Below the pieces are notes generated by a model. The model saw only the letters and a program-made list of their open reading frames with translations. It did not search any database and was not told the origin of the DNA. A stretch of 64,000 bases of DNA from Cynocephalus volans (Eukaryota > Chordata > Mammalia > Dermoptera > Cynocephalidae): the NCBI RefSeq assembly GCF_027409185.1, contig NC_084470.1, forward strand, positions 34,089,001 through 34,153,000, given 5' to 3'. Position numbers and translations under genes: made by a program. Shown one piece after another: positions 1 to 11,644 of this stretch; the first letter of the stretch is position 1, and every line of letters starts with the position of its first letter.

Positions 1-240
1 CCTCTTCAGGTACATAGTTGGTTTTTGGTGGGAGAGGTACTTCCCTCCAAAAAGAAATTTGGATTTTTTTTTTCACTGATGTATGCTTGATAGCTGCTAA
101 TAGGCATTTACTAGGCAAGAGCTTACAGTAATGTACATCCTACAATTCTTGAGGACATCTTACACAATCAAAAAAATGTGCTGTACTGTCCACCACTTTT
201 GAAGAATACTTCACTAGACAGTGAAATAGGTAAAAAGACC

Positions 241-556
241 TGTGTTAATTTATTTCTGTTTCTTATAACAGAAATACCTGAAACTGGGTAATCTGTAAAG
301 AAACAATAGTTATTACTTACAGTTTTGGAGGCTGGGAAGTCCAAAGTCCAGGGAACACATCTCATGAGGCCCTTCTTGGTGGTGACTCTACAGCAATAAA
401 GGGTATCACATGGTGAAATGCTTGACCAAGAGAGAGCTAATCTCTTCACTTGCTCTCCTTTTAAAGCCATCCGAAACACAGCTATTACTCCATGAAGGAA
501 TCAATCCATTCATAAGGGCATAGTCCTCACAATCTAATCAGCTCTAAAAGTTTTTA
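241..556 (-). mobile_element. MaLR-type LTR (MST/MLT-like), minus strand
   Basis: Read on the minus strand this matches the 3' two thirds of the LTR seen intact at 4742-5156 and 40668-41100: a GGACTAATCCA-like block, a TTTAAAAGGAGAGC promoter-like stretch, 'TGTTCCCTGGACTTTGGACTTCC', a CTCCAAAACTGTAAG block and the A-rich end near 241. The LTR 5' part is missing beyond about 556. Assignment to the ERVL-MaLR group is from general family recognition. Confidence 0.75.
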
Positions 557-599
557 ACTTTGTTTTTGGTGAGGCAGACAGATATGGTCATGAGGTTGA

Positions 600-1095
600 G
601 GTAAGCTTTTACATTGGTGGCCCTCAATGAGCTTTATCTGTCCTACTCACTCCTTATCCAGTCCCCTCTCACACTGACTCTGGACTTGGCCATGTGATTT
701 ACTTTGACCAATAGGACATTAGCAAGGATGATGCAAGCAGAGGCATGCTAAGTATTTGCACATTGTGTCTTCCTATCTAGAATATTACCCCTTGAGATGA
801 TTATACTGTGAGGAAGTTCAATTTAGCCACGAATGTAAGAATGAAGAAAACCAGCCAACAGCCAGAACTGAGGCCTCAGATATATATAACTCCAATGGTG
901 CAGTGACAGGCAGATCCCAACCATTTAAGCTTCACCATGTGAGGCCCTAAACAGATAAAAAGAGACGACCCATCTCTGTGCCGTATCTCAATTCCTAACT
1001 CAGAGAAGTGGGGAAACAACAACAACAAAATGGTCATTCTTTTAAGTCACTAAGTAATGTAAGATAAGTGAAATAAAGAGCTTTCATGATCCCTT
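600..1095 (+). mobile_element. Old MLT1-like LTR fragment
   Basis: The order of motifs is typical of older MLT1 LTRs: a CTTTGACCAATAGGACATTAGC block, GATGCAAGCAGAGGC, a middle with ACAGCCAGAACTGAG, and a terminal TTTTAAGTCACTAAGT block. It is diverged and its ends cannot be placed exactly. Confidence 0.6.
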
Positions 1096-1862
1096 AGCAA
1101 AGGGCCCAGGCTGCAGTATGTGTGAAAGCCAAGATGATGTGTTTCAGCTCTAGTTTTCCACAGAAATTATACTAAAAGTCCCTGCCCCTCCTTTCTGGGA
1201 CAAAATTCAAAGTCTCTCTGGATATAATAAACAGTATTTTCCAATACAAAGCATTATAAGGGTTTCAGCATGACGTGGATTAAATTATTTTCTATTTATT
1301 TGTTTTAAATGTCACTGTCATACCATTTCTATGGTGTCAGTGGAAATTCTCAAAAATAGAAAATGATGTGGAAAATTATAAAGTTTGGCTCTGTTTAAAA
1401 AGAGAAAATTTACCAAATGAAAAAAAAAATTCTACTTAGAGAGTAGGTTCCACTGTCCACATCTCACTGAATTTGCACAGCAATATTATTAATATTTACT
1501 GGCTGGTGCATAGCTTACTATGGAAGTTGACTTTACCTTTCATATATTGCAAAATACTTAGAAATCTTCAAATATTTAAACCTCTTCAATCCTCAAATTT
1601 ATGAACATGGGTTCATACCAGCCCTGACTCCACTATGACTGAATAACTTTTTCTGTAAAAATGGATGTAAGCACTCAGCTGGGCATAAATGTGTACTTAT
1701 GTGGAAAATCTTACTTCACCCTGCTACCAGCTTGAAAGGAAACGCTGTCTCTAAATGTGCACCATTTGGTAAACACATACTGGGACTTGCAAAGGCTCAG
1801 AAACCATCAAGGTGAAAATTAGCCCAGTAGCAAAATCTTACTTATTTTCTTCCCTCTTTATT
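1096..1862. other. Unassigned sequence
   Basis: AT-rich sequence with no open frame, splice-site pair or repeat that I can recognise. Confidence 0.4.
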
Positions 1863-1985
1863 CTAATATGAGACTTTGAGCATATCACAAAACTTCCTGA
1901 GTCTCAGTTTACTGAGAAGTATACTGGGATTTCTATATCTGGGGATTGTTGAGAGATAAAATTAGAAGATAAAATTATATGCAAA
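1863..1985 (+). repeat. MIR SINE fragment
   Basis: The conserved MIR core is visible: GACTTTGAGCATATCACAAA, then CTGAGTCTCAGTTTACT, followed by a GGGGATTGTTGAGAGATAAA block. It is diverged and incomplete at both ends. Confidence 0.6.
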
Positions 1986-2589
1986 TGTGTTTTCATTTGT
2001 TATTAGTTCCTAAAGGGGAAAGAGGGAGTTATGTGGTAATACATATCATTGTGCAAATTCAAGACAGGATTTTTATAAACATTGTTATTTGAAATATTTG
2101 AAGTTTGAAACAAAAAAAAAATCTATACTAGCCATCTGTAAATTGGCAAAGAAAACATTTTAAAATCAAGATTAAATTTTTTAAATTAGTAGTAGGTACT
2201 GAGTAGTAGATTCTCAAATTGTCTTGATAACAAAAAGATTTAATTGGAATTTTTTTAAGTTAAGGGTTTTTTTAAATAATGAAATAAATTCACAAGACAA
2301 ACTAAAACTTATACAAATGGCAACATCTGAAAGAAGTGTATTTAGGCAGCTAAATTATTTTAGCCTTAAGCTATCAGATAATACTTTTTCAGAATAAATT
2401 TAAAAGGGCATTTTTGTTTGTTTATTTCCAACTACATACTAGTTTTTTAAACTTAATTCTCTGATTCTTCAACTATGACCTAACCTAACAGGAGGTCATA
2501 GTTGCATAAGTTTGAATCAAATAGTATTTCTACAAAATCTATAGGGGTTCTGTAGAAAAGAAAAATGTAGATTTGATGCCAGAGGAAGG
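1986..2589. other. Unassigned AT-rich sequence
   Basis: Very AT-rich sequence with several A and T runs. I see no gene or classifiable repeat. Confidence 0.4.
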
Positions 2590-3391
2590 GTCTGGGAAGC
2601 CCAATAGTCGGCCTCAATCTGTCCCATCCTCTTACCAGCTTCTTGACTCAACCACAGGAAAGAGTTCAAGAACAGAGCCATAGTAGAAAGTGAGAACAGG
2701 TTTAATATAACAAATAAGAAATACAGATTTCACGGAGAGAGTGTGGCAGAGACTGAAAAAGGCCCACACCAAGTTTAATACAAAAGTAAGAAATACACAC
2801 TTAAAGTTTAGTGCAGAGTACAGGCTGGCTCAAGAGAACGAGCAGCCACTTGCTAAAAGTCAGCTTAACACAAAAGTAAAGCATACCCACCTCAGTCAGC
2901 AAAGTGTGGGTTGGGCCCAGGAAACTGAGCAACAACCCTATCTTCTGCTGGGATTTGGCTTTTATAGTTTTGTTATCATTTAATGAATATTTAATTAAAG
3001 GGGTGGTTTCCAGTTATGTAACATAATCTTGCACGTGCTCAGTTGGTCTCCTATCTGGATTATGTTCAGTGGTTAAATCCCATCAAATGATCACATGCAC
3101 CAGACATAATCAAGAATATTCTCTGCTCTTTAGCACCCCTAGTGGAAGTTATATAACCTACCAAGGTTATATAACCCTTCTCTACTGAGTATGCCCAGCC
3201 ACTTGATTTGCATAAGCCAGCCCCTGAGTTCTCAATTTCCTTCTTGGTGCAGAAAATAGGTCTAACTAGCAACAGTGACTTTCCTCTAGGTGAGGGCCTA
3301 GAGAAGGAGCCTGAAGCCTCAGGGAATAGCTTGTAACCCAGAGACATGTGCTGTAACCCACGCCCAGGGAAACTGAGCACCTCCTATCTCA
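2590..3391 (-). mobile_element. Endogenous retrovirus LTR (probably class I), minus strand
   Basis: On the minus strand the order is that of a retroviral LTR: an upstream region with repeated short motifs, a TATA box (TATAAAA, plus 2960-2966), then ATTAAA polyadenylation-like signals (plus 2774-2779 and 2701-2706) and a downstream U5-like part. A segment carrying the polyadenylation-like motif is present three times (from about 2701, 2774 and 2864). No retroviral coding sequence adjoins it, so it is likely a solo LTR. Family and exact ends are not certain; I could not find a convincing target duplication. Confidence 0.55.
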
Positions 3392-3866
3392 AATTGAAAA
3401 CTGTAGCCATACTTGTACGCTGGAATGGAGAATCTTAAAATAAGGAGCTAGATACCACCATGCCATTGAGTTTAAATGGAAATCTAAGGCAGTATTAGAA
3501 GAAAAAAGCACTGTACCCCACAAAAACAAATATAAATAAAATTGAAAAAGAAAAAAGAAAAAGGTAAGAGACTGTGAGTATTGGAAGAAAATGAAGGAAC
3601 ATATTGGTGATGAAACAGGAAATAACTGAGGAATTTCCATGCTTGTGTCAATTTAATTTCACTAATTTTATTTTGCTTTCATGTAAAATTTTATTCCTTT
3701 CCCTACCTACTGTCCTGCATTATTTCTATTTTTCTTTGTGGCCGTGCATAAACTCACAGCATGAGGCTTTTAACACAATTTCATATGCTAGGAAGTGCCC
3801 TCGTTATAATGACCTTCAAATCTCAGGAAGAGCCAAAGGTAAACTGCAACAGTGAATTCCATGGGG
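3392..3866. other. Unassigned sequence
   Basis: Contains an A/AAAG-rich stretch (3530-3565). The short open frames here on both strands have no recognisable domains or composition of a protein. Confidence 0.4.
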
Positions 3867-4070
3867 TAATAGAAAATGCACTGGACTAAATTCCAGTAGT
3901 CATGGGTTCTCTCCCACTCCTACAAGGTGCATTTCCACAAGCCACTTAACCTTTTTGAGACTCTATTCCTAATACCTGTAAAAGGGGAATAACAATGCCT
4001 TCTGTCCAAGGTTGTTGTGAATATTGAAATAAAACAAACATGTAAAAGAGCTCAGTATGCTTTAAGAACC
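3867..4070 (+). repeat. MIR SINE
   Basis: Almost the whole MIR can be followed: the AAATGCACTGGACTAAATTCC region, CATGGGTTCTCTCCCACTCC, the CCACTTAACC-TTTTGAGACTC core, TGTAAAAGGGGAATAACA and a GGTTGTTGTGAATATTGAAAT block. Confidence 0.75.
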
Positions 4071-4589
4071 GCTTCACAAGGAATTTATGAGACACATATT
4101 ACCAAAATAAGGAAAAAGGAGTAACAGCTCTTAATTGTTATCTCTGAAAGCCAAACACATAGACATCATGCAATATGTATCCATATGTTCATCTCTCTGA
4201 TTTTATACTCTATATATGGATTGTATGCTAGGGCTGAATGTTTCCTTCTAAAAATGCAATTTCGTAAATGCTCCTTTAGATTTACAGTAAAGAAGAGTTA
4301 AATCTAATAAAATTATATGGGTGTGATAACAAAATTTCTATGTAAATATTTTAGTATGAAAGTGCATCATTTTAGTCTGAAATACAATTTCTTGTGAAGA
4401 ATTCTACACCGTCAGCAGATTTCTTGCTTACTTTATAGTGAATGGCAGTCATTTGTATCATATAGCAATTGTTATACTCAATAATGGACGAAATTTTAAA
4501 ATTAGATTGAACTCATTGTGCATAGATGACAACATTTTTGTGAAAGGTGGACTATTGTAAGTCATATGAAATCAAATATTAATGTTGAA

Positions 4590-5305
4590 ATCACTTTGTG
4601 CCTAGCACTTTGCAAGGGGATTTATGTTTTGTCACTTAATTTTCTCACAATCTCCAGTGAAGTAAACATTACTGCCATTTCATAGTTAAGTGTTTCATAA
4701 GCATTATCACACTGAATCCTCAAAACAAACCTCAAACATGGTGCTGTAGATTGAATTGTGTCCCCTAAAGTCTGTGTATTAGAAACTTAACCCCCATTGT
4801 GACAGTGTTAAAAGGGTGGCAAATCCTATCATGGTGATTGGCAGGTGGGGCCTTAAAGAGATGATTGGATTTTAAGAATTATGCCATAATAAATGGATTC
4901 ATGAGTTTGTGGCTTAATGGTGGTTTTGGGTGTGGTTGTGAGGGCTTTAAAAGGTCATCCAGTGAGATTAGCCCTCTCTGGCTCCACTGTTATCATAATG
5001 TGACACCTTGCATGCTGTAGTATAGTCACCTCACCGGATGTGTTCCCTGGACTTTGAACTTGCCAGACTCCAAAACTGTAAGCAATAAATTTTGTTTTCT
5101 TACAAATTACCCAGTTCCAAGTATTTTGTTAAAAGCAACAGCAACAAACTAATACACATGGATACTATTATCCCCTTTGTTTGGAAATGAGAAAGCTGAT
5201 GTTGCATAAGTTTGAATCAGTTGAGTAATATCCATTAGGTAGTAAGTGTTGGAGGTCAAATTTAAACTCAGGTCTGTCTGACTTTCTCACTACACCAAAT
5301 GGCAG
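4590..5305 (-). repeat. MIR SINE split by an LTR
   Basis: A minus-strand MIR lies in two pieces, about 4590-4741 and 5162-5305. The left piece ends ATTATCACACTGAATCCTC...CATGG and the right piece continues with ATACTATTATCCCC, then AATGAGAAAGCTG and AAACTCAGGTCTGTCTGACT, which is the normal MIR order. The MaLR LTR at 4742-5156 sits between them. Confidence 0.75.
4742..5156 (+). mobile_element. Solo MaLR-type LTR with target duplication
   Basis: A 415-bp LTR begins TGCTGTAGATTGAATTGTG and ends GCAACAAACTAATACA, with the TG...CA termini of the family. It is flanked by an exact 5-bp duplication CATGG (4737-4741 and 5157-5161). An AATAAA-type signal (CAATAAATTTTG) lies near the 3' end. No internal retroelement region is attached, so it is a solo LTR. 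It interrupts a MIR. Confidence 0.85.
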
Positions 5306-5952
5306 TTTTGAGAGAAAGAAGTATGTTGACGTTTTAGAATAGATAGTCTAAGCTGAAATGCCAGACTAGGAGCATTTGGTAAATTTAAAGGAGAAATCAC
5401 ATAATAGTATCTCAATAAACAAATTATCATTTTTCAAGTGACAACTTTTGTCCTTGCCTTGTGAAATTGTATACTATGTAAGCACCATCATAATATTATA
5501 CAAAGAGGAAAAGAAAAGAACTTGTAGAGCTGAAGAAAGAAGAACAATATGGAGAAGGTGAAGGAGGAGGAACATTGGAGAAAGAGGAGAAAAAAGAGGT
5601 GAAAAAGGAATAAATAATAAGTTCTAATAATATTATGGCAGGAATGCAGAATGATAACTGTCATATATGAAGCCCACATAAGGATATCTAGTTTATATAC
5701 TTACTAGAGAAGGTTAAATATATATATAATTGACACCCCTGGAAAAAAATCAAAACAGTGGATCAGAATTCAAAATGTACATTTAAATTTAAATACTAAG
5801 AAATTTTAACAAAATGAATGTTAATAGACAAAAATCACTGACTACATCTATACAAAACAACTCTAAGAAGAAAACAAAAAATCTCAAAACATTTCAGGAA
5901 ATAATTTTCCTCTGAAAATCAACCACAAAATAGAAGAAACCTATAACATCAT
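5306..5952. other. Unassigned, with purine-rich stretch
   Basis: A GA-rich stretch lies at about 5500-5610. Its antisense reading gives a short low-complexity frame that I do not treat as coding. The rest is AT-rich and unassigned. Confidence 0.4.
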
Positions 5953-6432
5953 GGTATTAATTTTCTATGGCTTCTGTAACAAATTACCGCAAAGTTAGTG
6001 GCTTAAAACAACACAAATACATTTTCTTATAGGTCTGGAAATCAGTTTCACTGAGTTACCCTCAAGGGACCAGTAGGGCTGATTCCTTCTGAAGACTCTA
6101 GAGAATTCATTTCCTTGCCTTTTCTAGTTTCTGGAGGCTGCATGCATTCCTTGGCATGTGATGACTTCCTCTCATCACTCTCCAACCTCTTGCTTTCATC
6201 ACCACATCTCTTACCTCCTCGTCTGTAGTCATCTTCCTCTGCTTCTTTTTTATAAGATTACTTGTGATTTTAATCAGGGTTCACCTAGATAATCCAGGAT
6301 AATCTTCCCATCTCAAGATGTTTAATTTAATCACATCTGTAAGATCCCTTATACCAGATAAGGTAACATTCTCAAGTTCCAGGTGTTAGGAGATGGATAA
6401 CTTTGGGGACCATTATTCAGTCTACTTCAATC
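5953..6432 (-). mobile_element. MLT1-type LTR, minus strand
   Basis: Read on the minus strand it has the MLT1 order: a start near GAGTTATCCATCTCCTAACACC, TGAGAATGTTACCTTATC, a TATAAGGGATCTTACAGATG block, ACTTCCCTGAGCCTGC-like middle and GCCACTAACTTTGCGGTAAT toward the end near 5953. The plus strand shows TTTTCTATGGCTTCTGTAAC and AACAACACAAATACATTTTC at its left edge. Confidence 0.7.
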
Positions 6433-6479
6433 ACTCTCTAAATTAAATACCCTAACACATGCATGTGGGATAAATTTTC

Positions 6480-7860
6480 AAAATTTTAACACTGAAATGG
6501 ACAAAACATGAAGAAATCAAATGTGTTGATTGAATTTTAAAAGATTTACAATAAGAAAAGTGAAAAATCATATTTGAAATGAAGACAAAAAATCATAATA
6601 CCCAAGGGAGAATAAATATAAAACAAAATTAAATAAGTGACATTATAAACAGACAAGAAAATGAAAGTGAGAAAAAGGAAAGAGTAAAGAGTTAGAGGGA
6701 AAGTGTTTGAAATTGAGAAACAGGAAAAGCGGTGCCATGATATATATTAAAAAAGAAAATGAAAACATTGGAACAGAACCAATGTGTAAAACTATGATCC
6801 AAAAAAACTTTGTAGTTATTAATAGAATAGCTGAAAGGGTCTGCTAAGTTACTGGAAAAATTGATAATAATCAAGTTTGAGATGTATTCTAGTAAAATGA
6901 TTAGATTTCAAACTTTCAAACAAAATATCCTCAGTGTCTCCAGGCAAAAAAACTGAAATTACATACAAAGACAAGGTAATTACACTAGCTTCAGACTCTT
7001 CAAAAACAACATACATATAAATCAAGAGCAGCATTTTCTACATAAAAGAAGAAAAATAAGATAGGAATGAAAAAATTTCTATTAAGTACCAAAGCTGACA
7101 ATTTTAAACACGCAGGAACTCAGAGAATACTGTACACGTGTATCCTCCATGAGCGATCTACTAGAGATTAAGCTTTAGCTAACCAGGAGATGGATGGGGA
7201 AACTTTGGCAAACAGATGATGAGTATATATTTGATTGTAGAGCTGAGTCTAAAACAAAAGGTAGAAGAAGATGTATGCATTATATGTTCTGATAAAATAA
7301 AATAAATAAAAAGAATGCAACTAAAAACTGGGAGGCTATGAGAGAGAGAAAAATAAAGTAGAATAAGTCACAGATTGTTGTGTCTGGGAGTCCAGTTAAG
7401 ACTGGCCAACGAGATAGGAATAGGTGAGTATAAATGTAAAGGTTATTTCTAGAACAAACCCTAAATCTTCATGAATATGAAGAGAAGTGTTTAATGCAGG
7501 GAAGACACACAAAATACAGAAGGAAGCACAGTAAATATGACACAATGCACACAATAATAATTAAATGATGGTAAACAGTTGAGACCAAACATATCAGTCA
7601 CAACAAATGTTTATATGCCTAATTCATCATTTAAAGGAAAGAAATTTTCAAATTGCCTCATAAAGCAAAATCTACCTGTATGTGTATACAATATCCATAC
7701 CTAAAATATAGCGATTCAAAAGGGCTAAAAATAAAGGGATAGACAAAGGCAAGGAAAAAAAAGCAGTGATGACAATCCTGATAACCAGACAAAGGCAGAT
7801 TCAGACAAAAAAAAAAAAAAAAAAACCCAAAACAAAAAACATTAAACTAGACAAAAATCA
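6480..7860 (+). mobile_element. Degenerate HAL1/L1M remnant
   Basis: Fragments in plus orientation resemble the ORF1-to-ORF2 part of old L1/HAL1 elements: a CTTCAGACTCTTCAAAAACAACA block, AACACGCAGGAACTCAGAGAA at about 7108, and AAATGTTTATATGCCTAATTCATC with a following AAAGGAAAGAAATTTTCAAATTG block near 7607-7655. A poly(A) run lies at 7808-7826. No reading frame survives. The assignment is tentative. Confidence 0.45.
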
Positions 7861-7884
7861 CACTACAATGCTAAGAATTTATGC

Positions 7885-8060
7885 TTGGGAGAAAAATGGC
7901 TCAGAGTTCTACTTCTCTCTATAACTACGAGGTCTTAAGCAAGTTCACTGCCCTGAGCTCAGTGTGCTCACATATGAAAGAGTAATAATAAATTTACCAC
8001 CCAGAGTACTTCCCTTGTTTGGTAAATAGAGTACACGTTCAAGCAATGCAGAATAATTCC
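7885..8060 (+). repeat. MIR SINE fragment
   Basis: The core is recognisable: AGAGTTCTACTTCTCTCTATAA, GAGGTCTTAAGCAAGTTCACT, CTGAGCTCAGTGTGCTCA and GTAATAATAAATTTACC. Confidence 0.6.
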
Positions 8061-8257
8061 TGTCACCAACTAGAGAGTTTAAGGATGAGTGGAATTTACA
8101 TGCTCTTTAGTGGCTTACATGTCCAGAATATTTTTAGGTGCTTTTTGAAGTGTATTATTTAAAATTAAGAACATCCTGGCCCTTTTGGGTTTCCAAGATG
8201 ACTGAACAATATTTTGGTTGTGAGTTTCCTAAGGAGAAATTTCTCATTAGGGCACTA

Positions 8258-8352
8258 AAAAGAAATAAGAAGAGAGGAAAGAAAGGAAGGGAGGGAGGGA
8301 AGGAAGAACAAAAGAAGAAAAAGGGGAAGAAGAGAACGGAGAGAGAGAGCAT
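8258..8352 (+). repeat. Purine-rich (GA/GAAA) low-complexity tract
   Basis: About 90 bases almost free of pyrimidines, with GGAAGGGAGGGAGGGAAGG-like runs. The open frames on both strands here are products of this composition. Confidence 0.85.
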
Positions 8353-8729
8353 GTATACCTTGTATATATTAATAGATCTTCAAATGCCACATAATTTGTC
8401 CTTTGAATATCACTAGGATGTACCTATTTTGACTTCAGCTTTTGCATTATGTATTTTTGTAAACTACATTTAGCCAGGAGGAGCTTTTGAAATTCTCATT
8501 ACTATTCCATGGGGGAGAATTATAAACTTGTTCTTACTCATACAAACTCAAAGAGAGTTGTCTGAAATCCCCTGCAATTTAATTATTTAATCTGAACCTA
8601 ACCATAATATGTCTCTCTCTTCTCTTTCCTGCCATCTGATTGATTGGCATGAAATTATCCCACAGTTATTATATTCTATTAATATCTTTGGATCCTGTGT
8701 TCCCATTTTATTGTACCATCATTCATTTC

Positions 8730-8822
8730 ATTTTTTGGCAGCTGTCTGGTACAGAGATTCAAACCCTCAACCCTGGCATTGTAACACCAAGCTCTAACCA
8801 ACTGAGCTAACCAGCCAGCCCT
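8730..8822 (-). repeat. tRNA-Ile-derived SINE, monomer, minus strand
   Basis: On the minus strand it starts GGCTGGCTGGTTAGCTCAG, with a near-perfect RNA polymerase III A box (TTAGCTCAGTTGG) and a B box (GGTTTGAATCT). It ends in an A-rich tail. The body follows a tRNA-Ile outline, but the anticodon stem is no longer paired properly. It matches what is known of CYN SINEs of colugos. It is not a functional tRNA gene. Confidence 0.75.
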
Positions 8823-10207
8823 GATTTTAAATGCATTAGGTATGATCAGTTTAATCCCAGCTTTATTATGTCTAATAGTTTGCCACCCATGCAGTTTCCA
8901 GGTGGATTTTTGGTTTGCAGTGTAAAAGGAGAATTTTGGGTTTCAGACTTGATGGGAAATTGGAAATATTCATTGGAATGATAGAAACTGAAAGGAGTGA
9001 CATTCAAAAGTGTGAGCTGTTTTCACTATACTAGAGTTAAAGATTTGAAGACAACTTTAGGTAGATATTTTTTGGATATTTCAAAACCACGCAAATGAAT
9101 AATTTATTTATATAAACATAAAGCAAAGTCTATATATAATAAAAGTACAGATATTGGAGTATTTTTGAGTCTAAGGCCAACACATTGAGATAATATAAAA
9201 ACACACCTTAAGTGCATTATAATTTTCAGTTTTAACAATCCATCTTTGACTTTGCCTACAGACTACTGTGCCTCACATCAAGATGGTGCAAATTTAATTT
9301 TCAATATTCTGAATATTATGACCATGTTTTCTAAGAGTTTAGGCCAAGAATATGAGAACATTTACAATACCAGTGCTAGCATGACCCAGATATTGCCAAA
9401 AACAAACAAAAACGGCTAAGTATCTGTTATTTGAATGGCAGATGAAAGTAAACACACAGCTTGACTAGGGAGGTAAATGATCAAAACAGAGCATGTTGCA
9501 CAATATATGGAAAGAATGTGGCAATGGGCAAGGTGAAGAGATATGAAAGCACATGCGAAGACAATCTCACAAGTTTGGAATGAGATAGGCAAGCAAGTCT
9601 ACATCCATCAAGTATTTTTCATCTCCCACAAAGATATCAATGCTCAATCAAAATAGTAGCCACTGAATTACTGAGTGCATTCCTCACACATAAACACACA
9701 ATATTGTATCATTTCCTTTGATGCTCTGTGAAACCAAGTAAAGCTACGTTTCCTGATTCAAAGGTTGCAGGAAAAATGTCTTGTGGGCAAACAAAAGGAG
9801 AAATCTGAAAATAGAGACGTTGATCCCTTATAGTGTATAGCTGATTATGTCAGATTTTATCAACCATCATACAGTCTACAGTATATCAATTGATGAGCTG
9901 ACTTACAGCAAAAAAAAGCAAAAAAAATAAAAATAAAAATAAAAACATCTAAAACTGTCATCACCTAAACTTTGATTTGAAAAATGGAATTTAAAATAAT
10001 TTTCTTGATTTCTATGAAGATTTTAATGAAACTTCAGTAAATGTAAAACAAAAGATATTGTTGATATCTTGTCCAAATACAATTTAGACTCTGCTTTTCC
10101 ATTTGTATATTTAGCCAAAAGGGTAAATGTGAGCTGTGGCAAACTCCACTCAGTCTACAAACTTCTTAACCAAGAAAACGAAAAGATCTTTGCTCTGGAT
10201 CAAATGT
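8823..10207. other. Unassigned intergenic sequence
   Basis: No gene is visible. There is an A-rich microsatellite-like stretch (AAAAATAAAAATAAAAAT) at about 9925-9950. Any repeats present are too diverged for me to name. Confidence 0.4.
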
Positions 10208-10569
10208 CTGCCCATTGTGACAGTGCTAAGTAGGTGAGAAATCCTATTGTGGTAATTGAAAGTTGGTCCTTAAAGAGGTAATTAGATTGTGAGGACTGTC
10301 CTCGCCAATGGATTGATCCATTCACAGGGTAACGGGCATGGCTCTGACAGCTTTAAAAGGAGAGCAACTGAGGTTAGCTCTCTCTTGCTTAGCCATATTC
10401 GTCATGTGATATGTTGCATAGCTATAAAGACACTGCCAAGAACAAGGCTCTCACCAGATGTGTTCTCTGGACTTTCCAGCCTCTAAATTGTAAGAATTAG
10501 ATTCTACTTCTTTATAAATTACCAAGTTTCAGGTATTTCTGTTATAAGCAACAGAAATGGACTAATACA
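10208..10569 (+). mobile_element. MaLR-type LTR, 5' truncated
   Basis: Same LTR family as 4742-5156. It starts in the CCCATTGTGACAGTGCTAAG block, lacking roughly the first 50 bases, and runs to AACAGAAATGGACTAATACA at 10569. The TTTAAAAGGAGAGC block and CTCTGGACTTTCCAGCCTC are conserved. Confidence 0.8.
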
Positions 10570-10639
10570 ATCTTACTTGTTACATGCCCTACAAAACTGG
10601 TATATGGCACTGCTTCCTGTGTCTTGGGAAAATAGAATA

Positions 10640-11130
10640 GTTTGATCAGGGCTCTCACCTTGGGTCCAGCTGGGTGTGGTTCAGCATCCTTTGTAAGCAA
10701 ATTGTGTGTGCGTGCGTGCGTGTGTGTAGTTAGTGCGCATGTGCGCCAATGTATCTTTTTAGTTCTGTTGTTATTTTTGTGTTCTAGAGAGAGAGAGAGA
10801 GTGACAGAGAGACAGAGAGAGAAAGAGAGTTTGATGAATCAGGTGGGTGGGCATTGGCCTCGGGTGTCCGCCCAGCACAGCCATGCTTTCCAACCTGCAG
10901 CTTCCAAGGACATTTTGGCGGGTTACCTAGCTCATAGACCTGTGTGTAAAGGGTCTGGTGACCCAGCCTGGCATATGGAGGTTTTGTGACCCAGTCTGGA
11001 CAATGGGTTTGAGGAGTCTGTGGGCTCCAGACCCAGCCCTAGCTCAACAATCCACCCAGTCAGTGCAGGATTACCGGCAGGTAAAGCGACAACTAGCGTG
11101 GTTGCCTAGCTTTACAATTAGTGTCACAAA
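10640..11130 (+). mobile_element. Probable ERV LTR with adjoining leader
   Basis: A comparatively GC-rich segment contains a GTGTGCGTGCGTGCGTGTG tract (10707-10727), a GA repeat (10785-10831), and repeated CTGGTGACCCAGCCTGG / TTGTGACCCAGTCTGG motifs. It ends in TTTACA, followed two bases later by TAGTGTCACAAACAGGATT, which looks like a retroviral primer-binding site and leader. I infer an ERV LTR. The family is not identified, and the open frames across it are not recognisable proteins. Confidence 0.45.
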
Positions 11131-11644
11131 CAGGATTAAGAGAGCTACAATTGCCATAGCCAGACACTGTGATATTCAGGATTTCATAATAAAATTTTTT
11201 CATCACTTTTTAATTTCCTCAAAATGTGCAGAAAAGCTCAATCATACTTTTGACTTTATGGAAATAAAAGGAAATAGACTTTCATGTGCCTACAAGACGG
11301 CTCTCAGTAATGTCAGCCTTAGGAAAAATATTAAAATGTTGGCTTAATTGTGAAATAATATTTGAAAGTTTGGGAAAAGAAGAACATTCTCCTCTGATTT
11401 CTCAATATCTTTACTAAAACTGTGATTTATTTGGAATACAACTTGTATTTCACAATTTCAAATTACTTCTGTGAATTAAAACCACTTTCCTGGAGAAATT
11501 TAAATTATGATGAAATCCAATGTGCTTCTGAAGAATTAAAAATGATGGAAATTTTAGATGTAAATAGACTGTATTATGAACTTACACAAAAAATCTGATT
11601 GACAGACAACTCATGTACCAAAAAGCCTACAGACACAAAGTGAA
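11131..11644. other. Unassigned sequence
   Basis: May include the start of retroviral internal sequence, but no coding similarity is visible. Confidence 0.35.

Noticed and set aside
8730-8822. A possible tRNA-Ile gene
   Set aside because: A and B boxes are good, but the anticodon stem and acceptor pairing are degraded and an A-rich tail follows, as in a SINE.
10642-11347. Two plus-strand frames of 115 and 129 codons
   Set aside because: They cross GT and GA microsatellites and an ERV-like LTR, and have no protein-family similarity I can recognise.
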